Source: an uncultured Tateyamaria sp.
GTDB taxonomy: Bacteria; Pseudomonadota; Alphaproteobacteria; Rhodobacterales; Rhodobacteraceae
Assembly (NCBI RefSeq): GCF_947503465.1
Contig: NZ_CANNDN010000001.1
Location: 1,612,001-1,676,000, forward strand
Direction: 5' to 3'
Length of the DNA stretch: 64,000 bases
The notes beneath the pieces are model-generated. The model did not search any database, was not told the origin of the DNA, and saw nothing but the letters and a program-made list of their open reading frames with translations. Position 1 is the stretch's first letter. Every line of letters starts with the position of its first letter. A program made the position numbers and the translations under genes. Below are positions 36,960 to 44,562 of the stretch, piece after piece.

Positions 36960-37876
36960 TACCCGTTCTGGACTGGACAGAGGTGCGCAACGACCGCCCC
37001 GCCTTTACGGCCAAGCTGGGCCAGGCGGTACGCGAAACCGGTTTCTTCCTGCTGTCCAATGCCGATGTCCCTGCTGATTTGCGGTCAGACGTTCTGCGGC
37101 TGGCTGATCAGTTCTTTGACCAGCCCCGCGCGGAAAAGGCCAAACTGTCGATCCTCGACACCCCGCATTTTCGCGGATGGGGCAAACCGGGCGACGAGTC
37201 GCTGGATGAAACGCGGCCTGAGGTGGATACGAAGGAAACCTTTAACATCGGGTACGATCTGGCCCCTGACGATCCGCGCGTCCTTGCCAACGAACCCTTT
37301 CGTGGCGTGAACCGCTGGCCCGAGATCGCGGGCTTCAGTGCCACGATGCTGGCCTATTACGATGCGTGCCAAGCGCAGGCCTCTGCCCTGCTGAGCATAA
37401 TGGCAGATGACCTGGGCCTGCATGTCGATCACTTTTCCGACCTGTTTACCGAACCGCTGTCCGCCATGCGCCTTTTGCATTACCCACCCGCGACAGGGGC
37501 GGAGAACGAGATCGGGGCCGGGGCGCATACGGATTACGGTGCGATCACATTGCTGATGACCGACGGTGAACCTGGCCTTCAGGTGCGCCCGCGCGGAGGC
37601 GACTGGATTGATGTGCCGCATGTGCCCGGCGCCTATGTCGTCAATATCGGAGACTGCCTGATGCGGTGGACAAACGACATCTATGTGTCGACCCCGCACC
37701 GTGTTCTGCCCCCCAAACGCCAACGCCGATCCGTCGCGTTTTTCTGCGAAGCCAATCCCGATGCGCTGGTCGCCGCCCTGCCCGGCACGGGCCCGGCCAA
37801 GTACCCGCCGATCCGCGCCGCCGACTACCTGGCCTCGCGGCTCGCGGCCACCTATGCCCCGAAGGATACCGAATGA
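36956..37876 (+). CDS. Isopenicillin-N-synthase-family Fe(II) oxygenase
   Basis: The 306-residue protein is a non-heme iron oxygenase of the IPNS/2-oxoglutarate family. N-terminal IPVLDWTEV and GFFLLSNADVP are typical; iron ligands are His191, Asp193 (GAHTDYGAITLL) and His248 (STPHRVLPP), and Arg258 before SVAFF binds the co-substrate. It would hydroxylate or demethylate the compound handled by this operon. It is joined by ATGA overlaps to the reductase upstream and the creatininase downstream. Confidence 0.92.
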   Translation: MIPVLDWTEVRNDRPAFTAKLGQAVRETGFFLLSNADVPADLRSDVLRLADQFFDQPRAEKAKLSILDTPHFRGWGKPGDESLDETRPEVDTKETFNIGYDLAPDDPRVLANEPFRGVNRWPEIAGFSATMLAYYDACQAQASALLSIMADDLGLHVDHFSDLFTEPLSAMRLLHYPPATGAENEIGAGAHTDYGAITLLMTDGEPGLQVRPRGGDWIDVPHVPGAYVVNIGDCLMRWTNDIYVSTPHRVLPPKRQRRSVAFFCEANPDALVAALPGTGPAKYPPIRAADYLASRLAATYAPKDTE

Positions 37877-38685
37877 GCGCACGCGATTGGGCCGACCTGA
37901 GGATGCCCGAGTTCGAGAATTTGAACCCTGACCGGACAATTGTGATCCTGCCCACGGCCGCCATCGAACAGCACGGGCCGCATCTGCCGGTTGGCACGGA
38001 CACGCTGATTGCCGAGGGGATGCTGGACGCGCTGCGCGCCGCATGCCCCGCTGATCTGGATCTGCTGATCCTGCCCGTGCAGGCCGTCGGCAAGTCCAAC
38101 GAACATCTGTGGGCCGCCGGGACCTGCACCTTGACCGCCGAAACCGCCCTGCGGGCCTGGACCGAAATTGGCATTTCCGTCGCCCGCGCAGGTCTGAAAA
38201 AGCTGATGATCATCAACTCGCATGGCGGCAACCTGGATCTGATTTCCATTCTCAGCCGCGAGTTGCGGGTGCAGGCCGGGATGCTTGCCGTCAAGGCGCA
38301 GTGGGGATCGTTTGGGGCGCCGGAGGGCCTGTTCAGCGATCAGGAAAACCGGTTTGGCATCCATGGCGGCGACAGCGAAACCTCCCTCATGCTCGCCTTC
38401 CGCCCTGACACCGTGGACATGGATGCTGCGCGTAATTTTCGATCCAGCGCGGAAACATCTGCCATTTCGCCGATCGGGCCGATTTCCTATGGCTGGATCG
38501 CGTCCGATCTGTCCGGCAGCGGTGTCGTGGGCGAAGCGCATCTTGCAACGGCCGAAAAAGGTCATGCGCTGGCCGCGCATCAGGCGGCGGGATGTGTGGC
38601 GCTGGCCCGCCAAATGGTAGAGACGCCTGTGCCTGCAGCACCGGCCGTGCGGCCCGTGATACATCCACCCTCGCATTCGTCTTGA
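37873..38685 (+). CDS. Creatininase-family amidohydrolase
   Basis: The 270-residue protein has the creatininase signature VILPTAAIEQHGPHLPVGTD (Glu32, His34, Asp43) and SHGGN near residue 117, which together bind two metal ions. Relatives hydrolyse cyclic amides such as creatinine or deformylate a pyrimidine intermediate (ArfB type). It is the last gene of the operon; 168 bases without an obvious gene separate it from the convergent subtilase. Confidence 0.9.
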   Translation: MSARDWADLRMPEFENLNPDRTIVILPTAAIEQHGPHLPVGTDTLIAEGMLDALRAACPADLDLLILPVQAVGKSNEHLWAAGTCTLTAETALRAWTEIGISVARAGLKKLMIINSHGGNLDLISILSRELRVQAGMLAVKAQWGSFGAPEGLFSDQENRFGIHGGDSETSLMLAFRPDTVDMDAARNFRSSAETSAISPIGPISYGWIASDLSGSGVVGEAHLATAEKGHALAAHQAAGCVALARQMVETPVPAAPAVRPVIHPPSHSS

Positions 38686-38853
38686 ACGTCTGATGGCGAC
38701 CATCCGGACCAAGCAACCGGGTCTGGCGCAAAGCCGAAGGATGCACCCGCGGCACATGGCACGCGTTCAAGCCCGAGCGGTGACCCAGCCAGCCAGGCAC
38801 ACCGGCTGCCGGCAGCGTGCCCGGACCAGAACCGTCACGCGGCAAGGACAGGA

Positions 38854-41133
38854 CTAAACCTTGCGACGGACGTCGCGCATGATGTTGTCCTCAAGGACAG
38901 GGTGAGGTTTGATCAGCCCGTTATCGTTTTGGACACGTTGTTCCCGGACACGACGATTTCCTGCGCGTTCAGGGGTGTCATTATCAGGCCTGAGGACCGG
39001 GCGCGCCTTGCGATCCGGATCTTCGACATCGGCAATGGAGTCGTCCTTCAGAAATTTGATCGCATTGAACGATGCGTATTTCGCAGGATTGAGACGCGAC
39101 AGTTCGCCTGCGAGGCACCGCGCGACCTGCGGCGCGGCGACGCTTGTCCCACCCATCGCCACCTGTCCGCCGTTGCGGGTGGCTGCCCCCAGAATACCCT
39201 GCAAAACCCCCGATGTCTCAGATGGGGCGAGAAAATGCGGCGCGCTGAGTGTGTCGTCGTTGCCCGCCGCACTGTAGATCGCCGCCCTGTCGCTGTCCCA
39301 TAGCGCACCGCCGACGGACAGAAGTGGGGTGTCCGGACCGACCGTGTTGGTTGCAATGCCAGACACGGTTCCATCGCGTTTGACGATGCTTTCGGGTCGG
39401 CCCGCATCCCTGACCACCACATCGCCGAACCTGTCAAAGCGATTGTTCTCATAGGCGGTATCGTCGAAATAGGCCTGCCTTCCACGCGTTCCGAAACCGC
39501 CGACTGCTTCATCCCGCTGGATCCAGGCCCGGACAGGCCCGTTGCCGTGCGTATCGCCTTTGCACGCTACCTTCCAGATGCCGTGTGGGCATGCGGGTTG
39601 GTTCGCACCCAGACACGTGCTGGGTCCAAGCGCAAGCAGGACCCGCCAGAAAGGCGTGCAATCTTCTGTGGCGGGATGCTGGTGTGCGTGCCCCGCCCCA
39701 GCCGGTTTCTCGTTGGGTCGGTCGATGGAAATTCGCGCAATGACTGTACCCTCTTCAAACCCTGCGCCGCCATCTTGTTTCGGTTCGGCCAATACATAGT
39801 CATTGGCCAGCGAAACACTGCTGTCATATGGACCTGAAATGTCGAACGAAAATGTCTTCGACACAGCGCCCGGCGGTGTCACCGTCACTTCGATAAGCTT
39901 TGTTTTGGCGCTGAACCAGATTTCTACAAAGCTGGCACTACGATCATCCGGTTGAACGCGCATGTCAAAATCAAGAACCGGCGCACGATCCGCCTGTCCC
40001 GCGGGTCCTGTCGCGTGTGTTTTCGACAAATGCCCATTGCCCGCAGGTAGGGCAATCTCGGCTGGGGCCGAAATACCAGGATACGGTGTGTCTGCGATTT
40101 TGGCCGTTTCCTTTCGGTACTCCTCGGCCATCGCGCGCAATGTACGCTCGACGATGTGTTTCCCATTTTTGGGGCCGCCGCCAAAACCATAGCTGAAGTT
40201 CACCACGACCGGTATCGGGACTTTGTTGGCATCACTCATCTCAAGCGCACGATCGAAGATGTACCGCGCTGCCGCGATGATCGACGTCATCAGGGATGCA
40301 CCCGACGTGTCCTGCGACGCGAAGGTTGGCAGTTGAACCGCGATTATTCTGTGATTGATGGCTTTTTCGTCATCAGGATCGTAGCCCGCTGCCAAATCAG
40401 CCACATGGGTGCCATGAGAGCCGCGCAGCTTGAGCGACGTGGGCAAATATGGCCGATCCGTTGTGGCGATCAGGTCCAGCTGTCGCATCAGCGCATCATC
40501 ATCATCCGGATGCAGCTGAATGGCCTGGGACGTTACCTCGGAGGTGAATTCACGGCCGAAGGGCACGCTGTTCTGTCCTTCCCACTGTGCATCGTGGATC
40601 CAGGCAAAGTCGACGCGGCTTTTTCCATCCGCGTCGCGAAATCTGCGGTGGCCGATGTTGATGGAATCGTCAATCAACCCCGAGATGACGAGTTTATCGG
40701 CGCTTGCGGCTTCGGGCAAAGGGGGGACACCACTGCCGAGTACCCTGACACTCCCCGGTGCGATGTCGGGGCCAGCGCTGGCTTCCCGTATCGGGAGACG
40801 ACCAAAGAACACATCCTCGATCGGAACGGATTCGGAATCAGACGATGAGAGAAAAGGCGGATCGGTGAAGTCAAACCGTTCAGAGAAAAAGTCGACCCTT
40901 TCGTCACGCTCAATAACGATCAGGGCAAAGTCAAAGTCAGTTTCGGCCACCTTGGGGATTTCCTCGGTATATGCGAACTGTGCGCCGTGTCGTGCGATCC
41001 ACTGGGAATAGGCGTCGACAACCCGGACCCTGCCTTTTTTGGCGCCGTCGCCAGGCGTGTCACGCGGAAGGGACACCTTTTTTTCGGACAGATAGGTCAC
41101 CTTGTCCGGAAACCACGCGCGGGCCTGTGCCAT
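38854..41133 (-). CDS. Subtilisin-like (S8) serine peptidase without signal peptide
   Basis: The 759-residue protein has the S8 triad: Asp at 155 or 156 in SGLIDDSINIGH, His240 in SHGTHVADLAAG and Ser664 in GGTSVAAPQVAR; the region between His and Ser is much longer than in classical subtilases and includes a beta-rich insert (about 380-560). No signal peptide or membrane segment is present, so it is cytosolic or exported by a non-Sec route. The ATG at 41133 has a strong aaggggg site, preferred to 41160. The gene directly follows the PAP2-like gene, and its function is unknown. Confidence 0.85.
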   Translation of the reverse strand: MAQARAWFPDKVTYLSEKKVSLPRDTPGDGAKKGRVRVVDAYSQWIARHGAQFAYTEEIPKVAETDFDFALIVIERDERVDFFSERFDFTDPPFLSSSDSESVPIEDVFFGRLPIREASAGPDIAPGSVRVLGSGVPPLPEAASADKLVISGLIDDSINIGHRRFRDADGKSRVDFAWIHDAQWEGQNSVPFGREFTSEVTSQAIQLHPDDDDALMRQLDLIATTDRPYLPTSLKLRGSHGTHVADLAAGYDPDDEKAINHRIIAVQLPTFASQDTSGASLMTSIIAAARYIFDRALEMSDANKVPIPVVVNFSYGFGGGPKNGKHIVERTLRAMAEEYRKETAKIADTPYPGISAPAEIALPAGNGHLSKTHATGPAGQADRAPVLDFDMRVQPDDRSASFVEIWFSAKTKLIEVTVTPPGAVSKTFSFDISGPYDSSVSLANDYVLAEPKQDGGAGFEEGTVIARISIDRPNEKPAGAGHAHQHPATEDCTPFWRVLLALGPSTCLGANQPACPHGIWKVACKGDTHGNGPVRAWIQRDEAVGGFGTRGRQAYFDDTAYENNRFDRFGDVVVRDAGRPESIVKRDGTVSGIATNTVGPDTPLLSVGGALWDSDRAAIYSAAGNDDTLSAPHFLAPSETSGVLQGILGAATRNGGQVAMGGTSVAAPQVARCLAGELSRLNPAKYASFNAIKFLKDDSIADVEDPDRKARPVLRPDNDTPERAGNRRVREQRVQNDNGLIKPHPVLEDNIMRDVRRKV

Positions 41134-41144
41134 GACCGCCCCCC

Positions 41145-42371
41145 TTACCGTTTCTTCCATTCAAGAACGGATTTGTCCCACAAGAACTTCAATGGCGCGC
41201 TCACCAGCATCGGCGAAGCCGGTATCGGGCTGTCCATATTGGTGACAATGCCGTCGTGTTCAGGTGCACGTACCAACGGATCAGCATGTTCACGCAGGTA
41301 GTTTTCCGTTTTGAAATCAACAGTCACGGACGGGCCGTCTTCGGCTTCCGGTGACGTCACCACCTTTGTGCCGTCAAACTGGACGGGATACAGACATCCC
41401 GCTCCGGTTGCGCGGGCCACCAGATATTGACCGATCACCAGCCCAAGCATCGCGCCAGCCATCGAGTCAGCTGGAAAGTGTACGCCGGCCACTGTTCTGT
41501 TGATCGCGATGCGGGCGGCTTGTCGCATCAGTTGATCGACATACAGGTCGTCTGGGGCGCCCTGGCCCCGTTCGATCTCGATCAACCGGGACAGGACAAC
41601 GGCCATGGCGAAGGCTTCGGTCGCATGTCCGCTGGGCAATGTGCCATGACCGGGCGTGGGTATCACGGGCTGCACCTGAGGCGAAAAAGCATCTGGGCGA
41701 TGGCAAGCCAAGGCTTGCTTTGTTGCGAGCACGATGTGGGTCGCAAAGACCTGTGTGATGCCCAGAAGCTCGTGTGTGAATTGTTTGCGGCCCGGGTGAA
41801 GATCTGCAATCGCAGTCATGTAAGGCACTGGATATCCCGCCTGAGACAGGATTTCCGGCAACCGATCCGCTCTGAGGTCGGCGTAGTCTCTGACCAGTTC
41901 GAGTTGCGCAACGAATTGATCGTGCCCAGGACGTGTGAAGGCCGCCAATCGCTGGGCCTTGATCTTGAACGTGTCTGCCATCGCAGTTGTATCGGATGAG
42001 CGGCTGAAGTGGTAAAACGACACCTCGGGCGTGCAGCCTTCGGTGCCGAACGCCACACCGCTGTTCGTCAACAGATCCTGGAGCACGACCATCGTGCGCA
42101 CCATTTGCGACCAGTCTTCCAGATTTGCCGGTTCATTCAGGCTCCGCTCGGTCGGGTTCAGCGTGGCACCGGCCCACTGACCGACAATGCCATCCCGTGC
42201 GAACAACAGGCCGGCGGCGGTGGTCGCGTCATAGTTGCCCGCCGCAGCGGCGTTGCCTGACATTGCCGTCATCGCAGTCATGGCGGTCGAACCACTCATT
42301 GCCGTCATCGCTGTCATGGCGGTCATGGCCGTCATTGCTGTCATGGCGGTCCCGGTAGCTTGGCTTGACAT
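41145..42371 (-). CDS. PAP2 / vanadium-haloperoxidase-like protein with Thr-Ala-Met repeats
   Basis: The 408-residue protein has the three-part acid phosphatase/haloperoxidase signature: K-x6-RP in KQALACHRP, PSGH with His249 in TLPSGHATEAF, and R-x5-H-x3-D with His298 and Asp302 in NRTVAGVHFPAD. It could be a phosphatase or a vanadate-dependent haloperoxidase. The N-terminus has tandem TAM repeats (residues 8-25 and 29-37) and no signal peptide. It ends 11 bases before the subtilase start. Confidence 0.8.
   Translation of the reverse strand: MSSQATGTAMTAMTAMTAMTAMTAMSGSTAMTAMTAMSGNAAAAGNYDATTAAGLLFARDGIVGQWAGATLNPTERSLNEPANLEDWSQMVRTMVVLQDLLTNSGVAFGTEGCTPEVSFYHFSRSSDTTAMADTFKIKAQRLAAFTRPGHDQFVAQLELVRDYADLRADRLPEILSQAGYPVPYMTAIADLHPGRKQFTHELLGITQVFATHIVLATKQALACHRPDAFSPQVQPVIPTPGHGTLPSGHATEAFAMAVVLSRLIEIERGQGAPDDLYVDQLMRQAARIAINRTVAGVHFPADSMAGAMLGLVIGQYLVARATGAGCLYPVQFDGTKVVTSPEAEDGPSVTVDFKTENYLREHADPLVRAPEHDGIVTNMDSPIPASPMLVSAPLKFLWDKSVLEWKKR
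42261..42350 (-). repeat. Tandem nine-base repeat encoding Thr-Ala-Met
   Basis: About nine units of ACNGCNATG, in blocks of six and three split by a Ser-Gly-Ser spacer, encode the N-terminal Thr-Ala-Met tract of the PAP2-like protein. Third-codon positions vary between units, so the tract is not a fresh expansion. Each unit supplies an in-frame ATG. Confidence 0.9.
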
Positions 42372-42396
42372 GAGTTCGTTCTCCCGATGTTTGGAT

Positions 42397-44064
42397 TTAC
42401 CGAGCAGGTACGCCCGCGTCTCGTAGGGCGTCGGCCCATTTTCTTGTCATGGGACGGTCGCCGGCCGGATGATTTCTGAGGTAACCTTCGATTGTCAGAC
42501 CGGGTTCGAGGCGTTTCAGCAGATTGGCCGCTGCGGCGGCCTCCCGATCTCGGCCCATCAAGGATAGCGCGATAACCCGGACCCGGTGCGAAGACGTATG
42601 TCGGGGATTGGCGTCGATGGACTTGTTCGCGAGATCCAGCGCATCGACATAGTTTTCGCAAATCGAAAGGGCGCTGGCCCTGATAATATCGAAAAAGTAT
42701 CCATAGGGATCAATGGGGGACAATACGCAGGCCCGTTCTGCGAAACGCAACGCCAATTCGCCGTTTCCGTCGAACATATGCAGTCGCGAATACATCAGCC
42801 ATGCCAACGAATTGTTTGGGTCGATCTCGACCGCGCGATCAAATTGCGCTTCGGCCTTTGACAGATTTGCCAGATCGCTGGATCGGATCATGCCATCAAA
42901 TGTCAGCGACAATGGGCAATGCGGGTTCCGGTCCAAAGCGCGTTTTGTGCTGTCGATCGCGTTTCGACTGTCGGATTTGGGGTCGCTGCTCCAGCCTTGC
43001 GCGATGGACAGTACGTACCACTTTCCAAGCCAGGCATGCAGTTCCGAATTGCCGGGCGTGCGCGAAATCAGTTCTTCCAACTGGCTACGTGCACGGGCGA
43101 AACCGGCAAGCCGATGTTGATGCATGTTCGAAACGGCAGACATCAGCAGAACATGGCTTGCAACATCGCCGGGTGCCCGCCCCCGCGCCATTTCGACCGA
43201 GGCAGACAATATGCCGTGCCCGATCTGCGAACACAGGTCCAGCAAGTCATGTGCATCGTTGAGCAGATCGGCCAAGCGGCCAGAAATCTGCCGCGTCAAT
43301 TCGATATGGCCGTTTGCCGTTTGGACCAGCTCTGCGTCGATCCGGTAGCGGCCGTCATGCAACCCAACGGTTCCGTAGACGATGTAATCGACGTCCAGCA
43401 TGTCGCGTATCTTCAAGATGTCCAGAAGCGTCCCATCCACGCGGCGACTGGAGAGGTGCGAGATGACGCGAATGAGCCGCGAACGGGACAGGGAACGCGA
43501 CACCTCTTGGGCGACCAGATCGCTGAGGTGCAGCTCATCTTTCGCCATATGTCGAGTCGCGAACGGCACAATCGCGATCTTGGGCGCGATGCGACTGTGC
43601 GGGGACCGGGATGACAGCAAAAAGTCGTTGTTCAGCAGTTTGCGCTTCTGACCGACCCACTGAACAAATCCTTCTTCGTGGATCTTGATGCCTTCCGCGA
43701 ATTCTCCATCCAGATGGTTTCCGACCAATTCGAACGCATCTGGATCAAGCTGGATGTCGGCATTGGTCGTTTTGAAAATGCGCTCAAAATCGTCCCCAAA
43801 GATCTTGCGCAAGTCCGACAGCGACCGGCGCAGGCTGGCGCGCCCATGCTCTTCACCGGCTCTGCGCCACAGTGTGTCCTGTATCCAGCTGCGCGTGTGT
43901 GTACCATTCGGGGCTGTCGCGAGAAGGGCAATGAGGGCGCGATGCTTTGCCCCGCGCACCTCGACCACCTGACCGGTGTTCCAGCGGCAGGAAAAACTGC
44001 CGTACAGTCGTATCTGAAGCGTCCGAATAGCCAAAACTGCGCAATCAAATAAGTGAGGTATCAA
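42397..44064 (-). CDS. SARP-like winged-helix regulator with TPR repeats
   Basis: The 555-residue protein has an N-terminal OmpR/SARP-type winged-helix domain (about 14-110) with LWRRAGEEHGRASLRRSLSDLRK, cited by ASLRRSLSDLRK. A middle region (about 165-290) holds the FGAxxFxxxS-like YIVYGTVGLHDGRYRIDAELVQ seen in adenylate-cyclase-associated regulators, and a C-terminal TPR array covers about 320-530. The start is uncertain: TTG at 44064 or TTG at 44034, neither with a clear ribosome site. It lies 25 bases upstream of the PAP2-like gene and is the likely regulator of that pair. Confidence 0.8.
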   Translation of the reverse strand: MIPHLFDCAVLAIRTLQIRLYGSFSCRWNTGQVVEVRGAKHRALIALLATAPNGTHTRSWIQDTLWRRAGEEHGRASLRRSLSDLRKIFGDDFERIFKTTNADIQLDPDAFELVGNHLDGEFAEGIKIHEEGFVQWVGQKRKLLNNDFLLSSRSPHSRIAPKIAIVPFATRHMAKDELHLSDLVAQEVSRSLSRSRLIRVISHLSSRRVDGTLLDILKIRDMLDVDYIVYGTVGLHDGRYRIDAELVQTANGHIELTRQISGRLADLLNDAHDLLDLCSQIGHGILSASVEMARGRAPGDVASHVLLMSAVSNMHQHRLAGFARARSQLEELISRTPGNSELHAWLGKWYVLSIAQGWSSDPKSDSRNAIDSTKRALDRNPHCPLSLTFDGMIRSSDLANLSKAEAQFDRAVEIDPNNSLAWLMYSRLHMFDGNGELALRFAERACVLSPIDPYGYFFDIIRASALSICENYVDALDLANKSIDANPRHTSSHRVRVIALSLMGRDREAAAAANLLKRLEPGLTIEGYLRNHPAGDRPMTRKWADALRDAGVPAR

Positions 44065-44192
44065 TGAATAATGAGCAGAATAGCAGAGATTGATAGGCCG
44101 CTCACATTTTTTTCACGCGACCCGTGCGATCCGCGAAAGGCATATTGGAAGGTGCAGCGTGACAGTTTGAAATTCTTCGTTGGGACAACGAC

Positions 44193-44405
44193 TTGAGCAA
44201 TCCAGATGACACCGACACCGAAATCTCTGGCCAGAGCGTACGGGACCTGAGCGATTTCTGTGAAGCATGGCCCGAATTGAGACAATCGGTTTTGCATCAC
44301 ATTCAGCGCGATGCGCTGAGAGACCCTGAATTGAAAGCGACCTTGAAATGGATGTGTCTATTGTCTGACCGAATTTGCGCACAGGCGTCGGATTTCGAAC
44401 TTTGA
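44193..44405 (+). CDS. Small hypothetical protein (TTG start)
   Basis: The 70-residue acidic, helical product would start at a TTG with a weak ggga site. No domain is recognised. It is divergent from the regulator within a 500-base region that is A/T-richer than its surroundings and otherwise appears to hold no gene. It could be a partner of the subtilase island or not expressed. Confidence 0.4.
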   Translation: MSNPDDTDTEISGQSVRDLSDFCEAWPELRQSVLHHIQRDALRDPELKATLKWMCLLSDRICAQASDFEL

Positions 44406-44562
44406 CCAAAACAGACCCAAGTTCTCGGCGGATTAGTCAAATCCGTCGTTCGCGGTCACACTTGCAATGAACAACCTTGTTCGTCGTGCGGAAGCGTGAG
44501 CCAAGGCGCGCAATGGAAACACACCTTTATCTCAACCGGTCACGGCGCAAGCTCCGTTCAGC

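Noticed and set aside
38686-38853. Possible gene or terminator between the creatininase-family gene and the subtilase gene
   Set aside because: No frame with a ribosome site and no stem followed by a T-run was found.
42261-42350. CRISPR-like array
   Set aside because: The tandem units are nine bases without spacers and encode a protein repeat.
44065-44562. Possible RNA gene in the A/T-richer gap near the regulator
   Set aside because: No tRNA-like cloverleaf, conserved RNA motif or strong hairpin was seen; only a small doubtful frame was kept.
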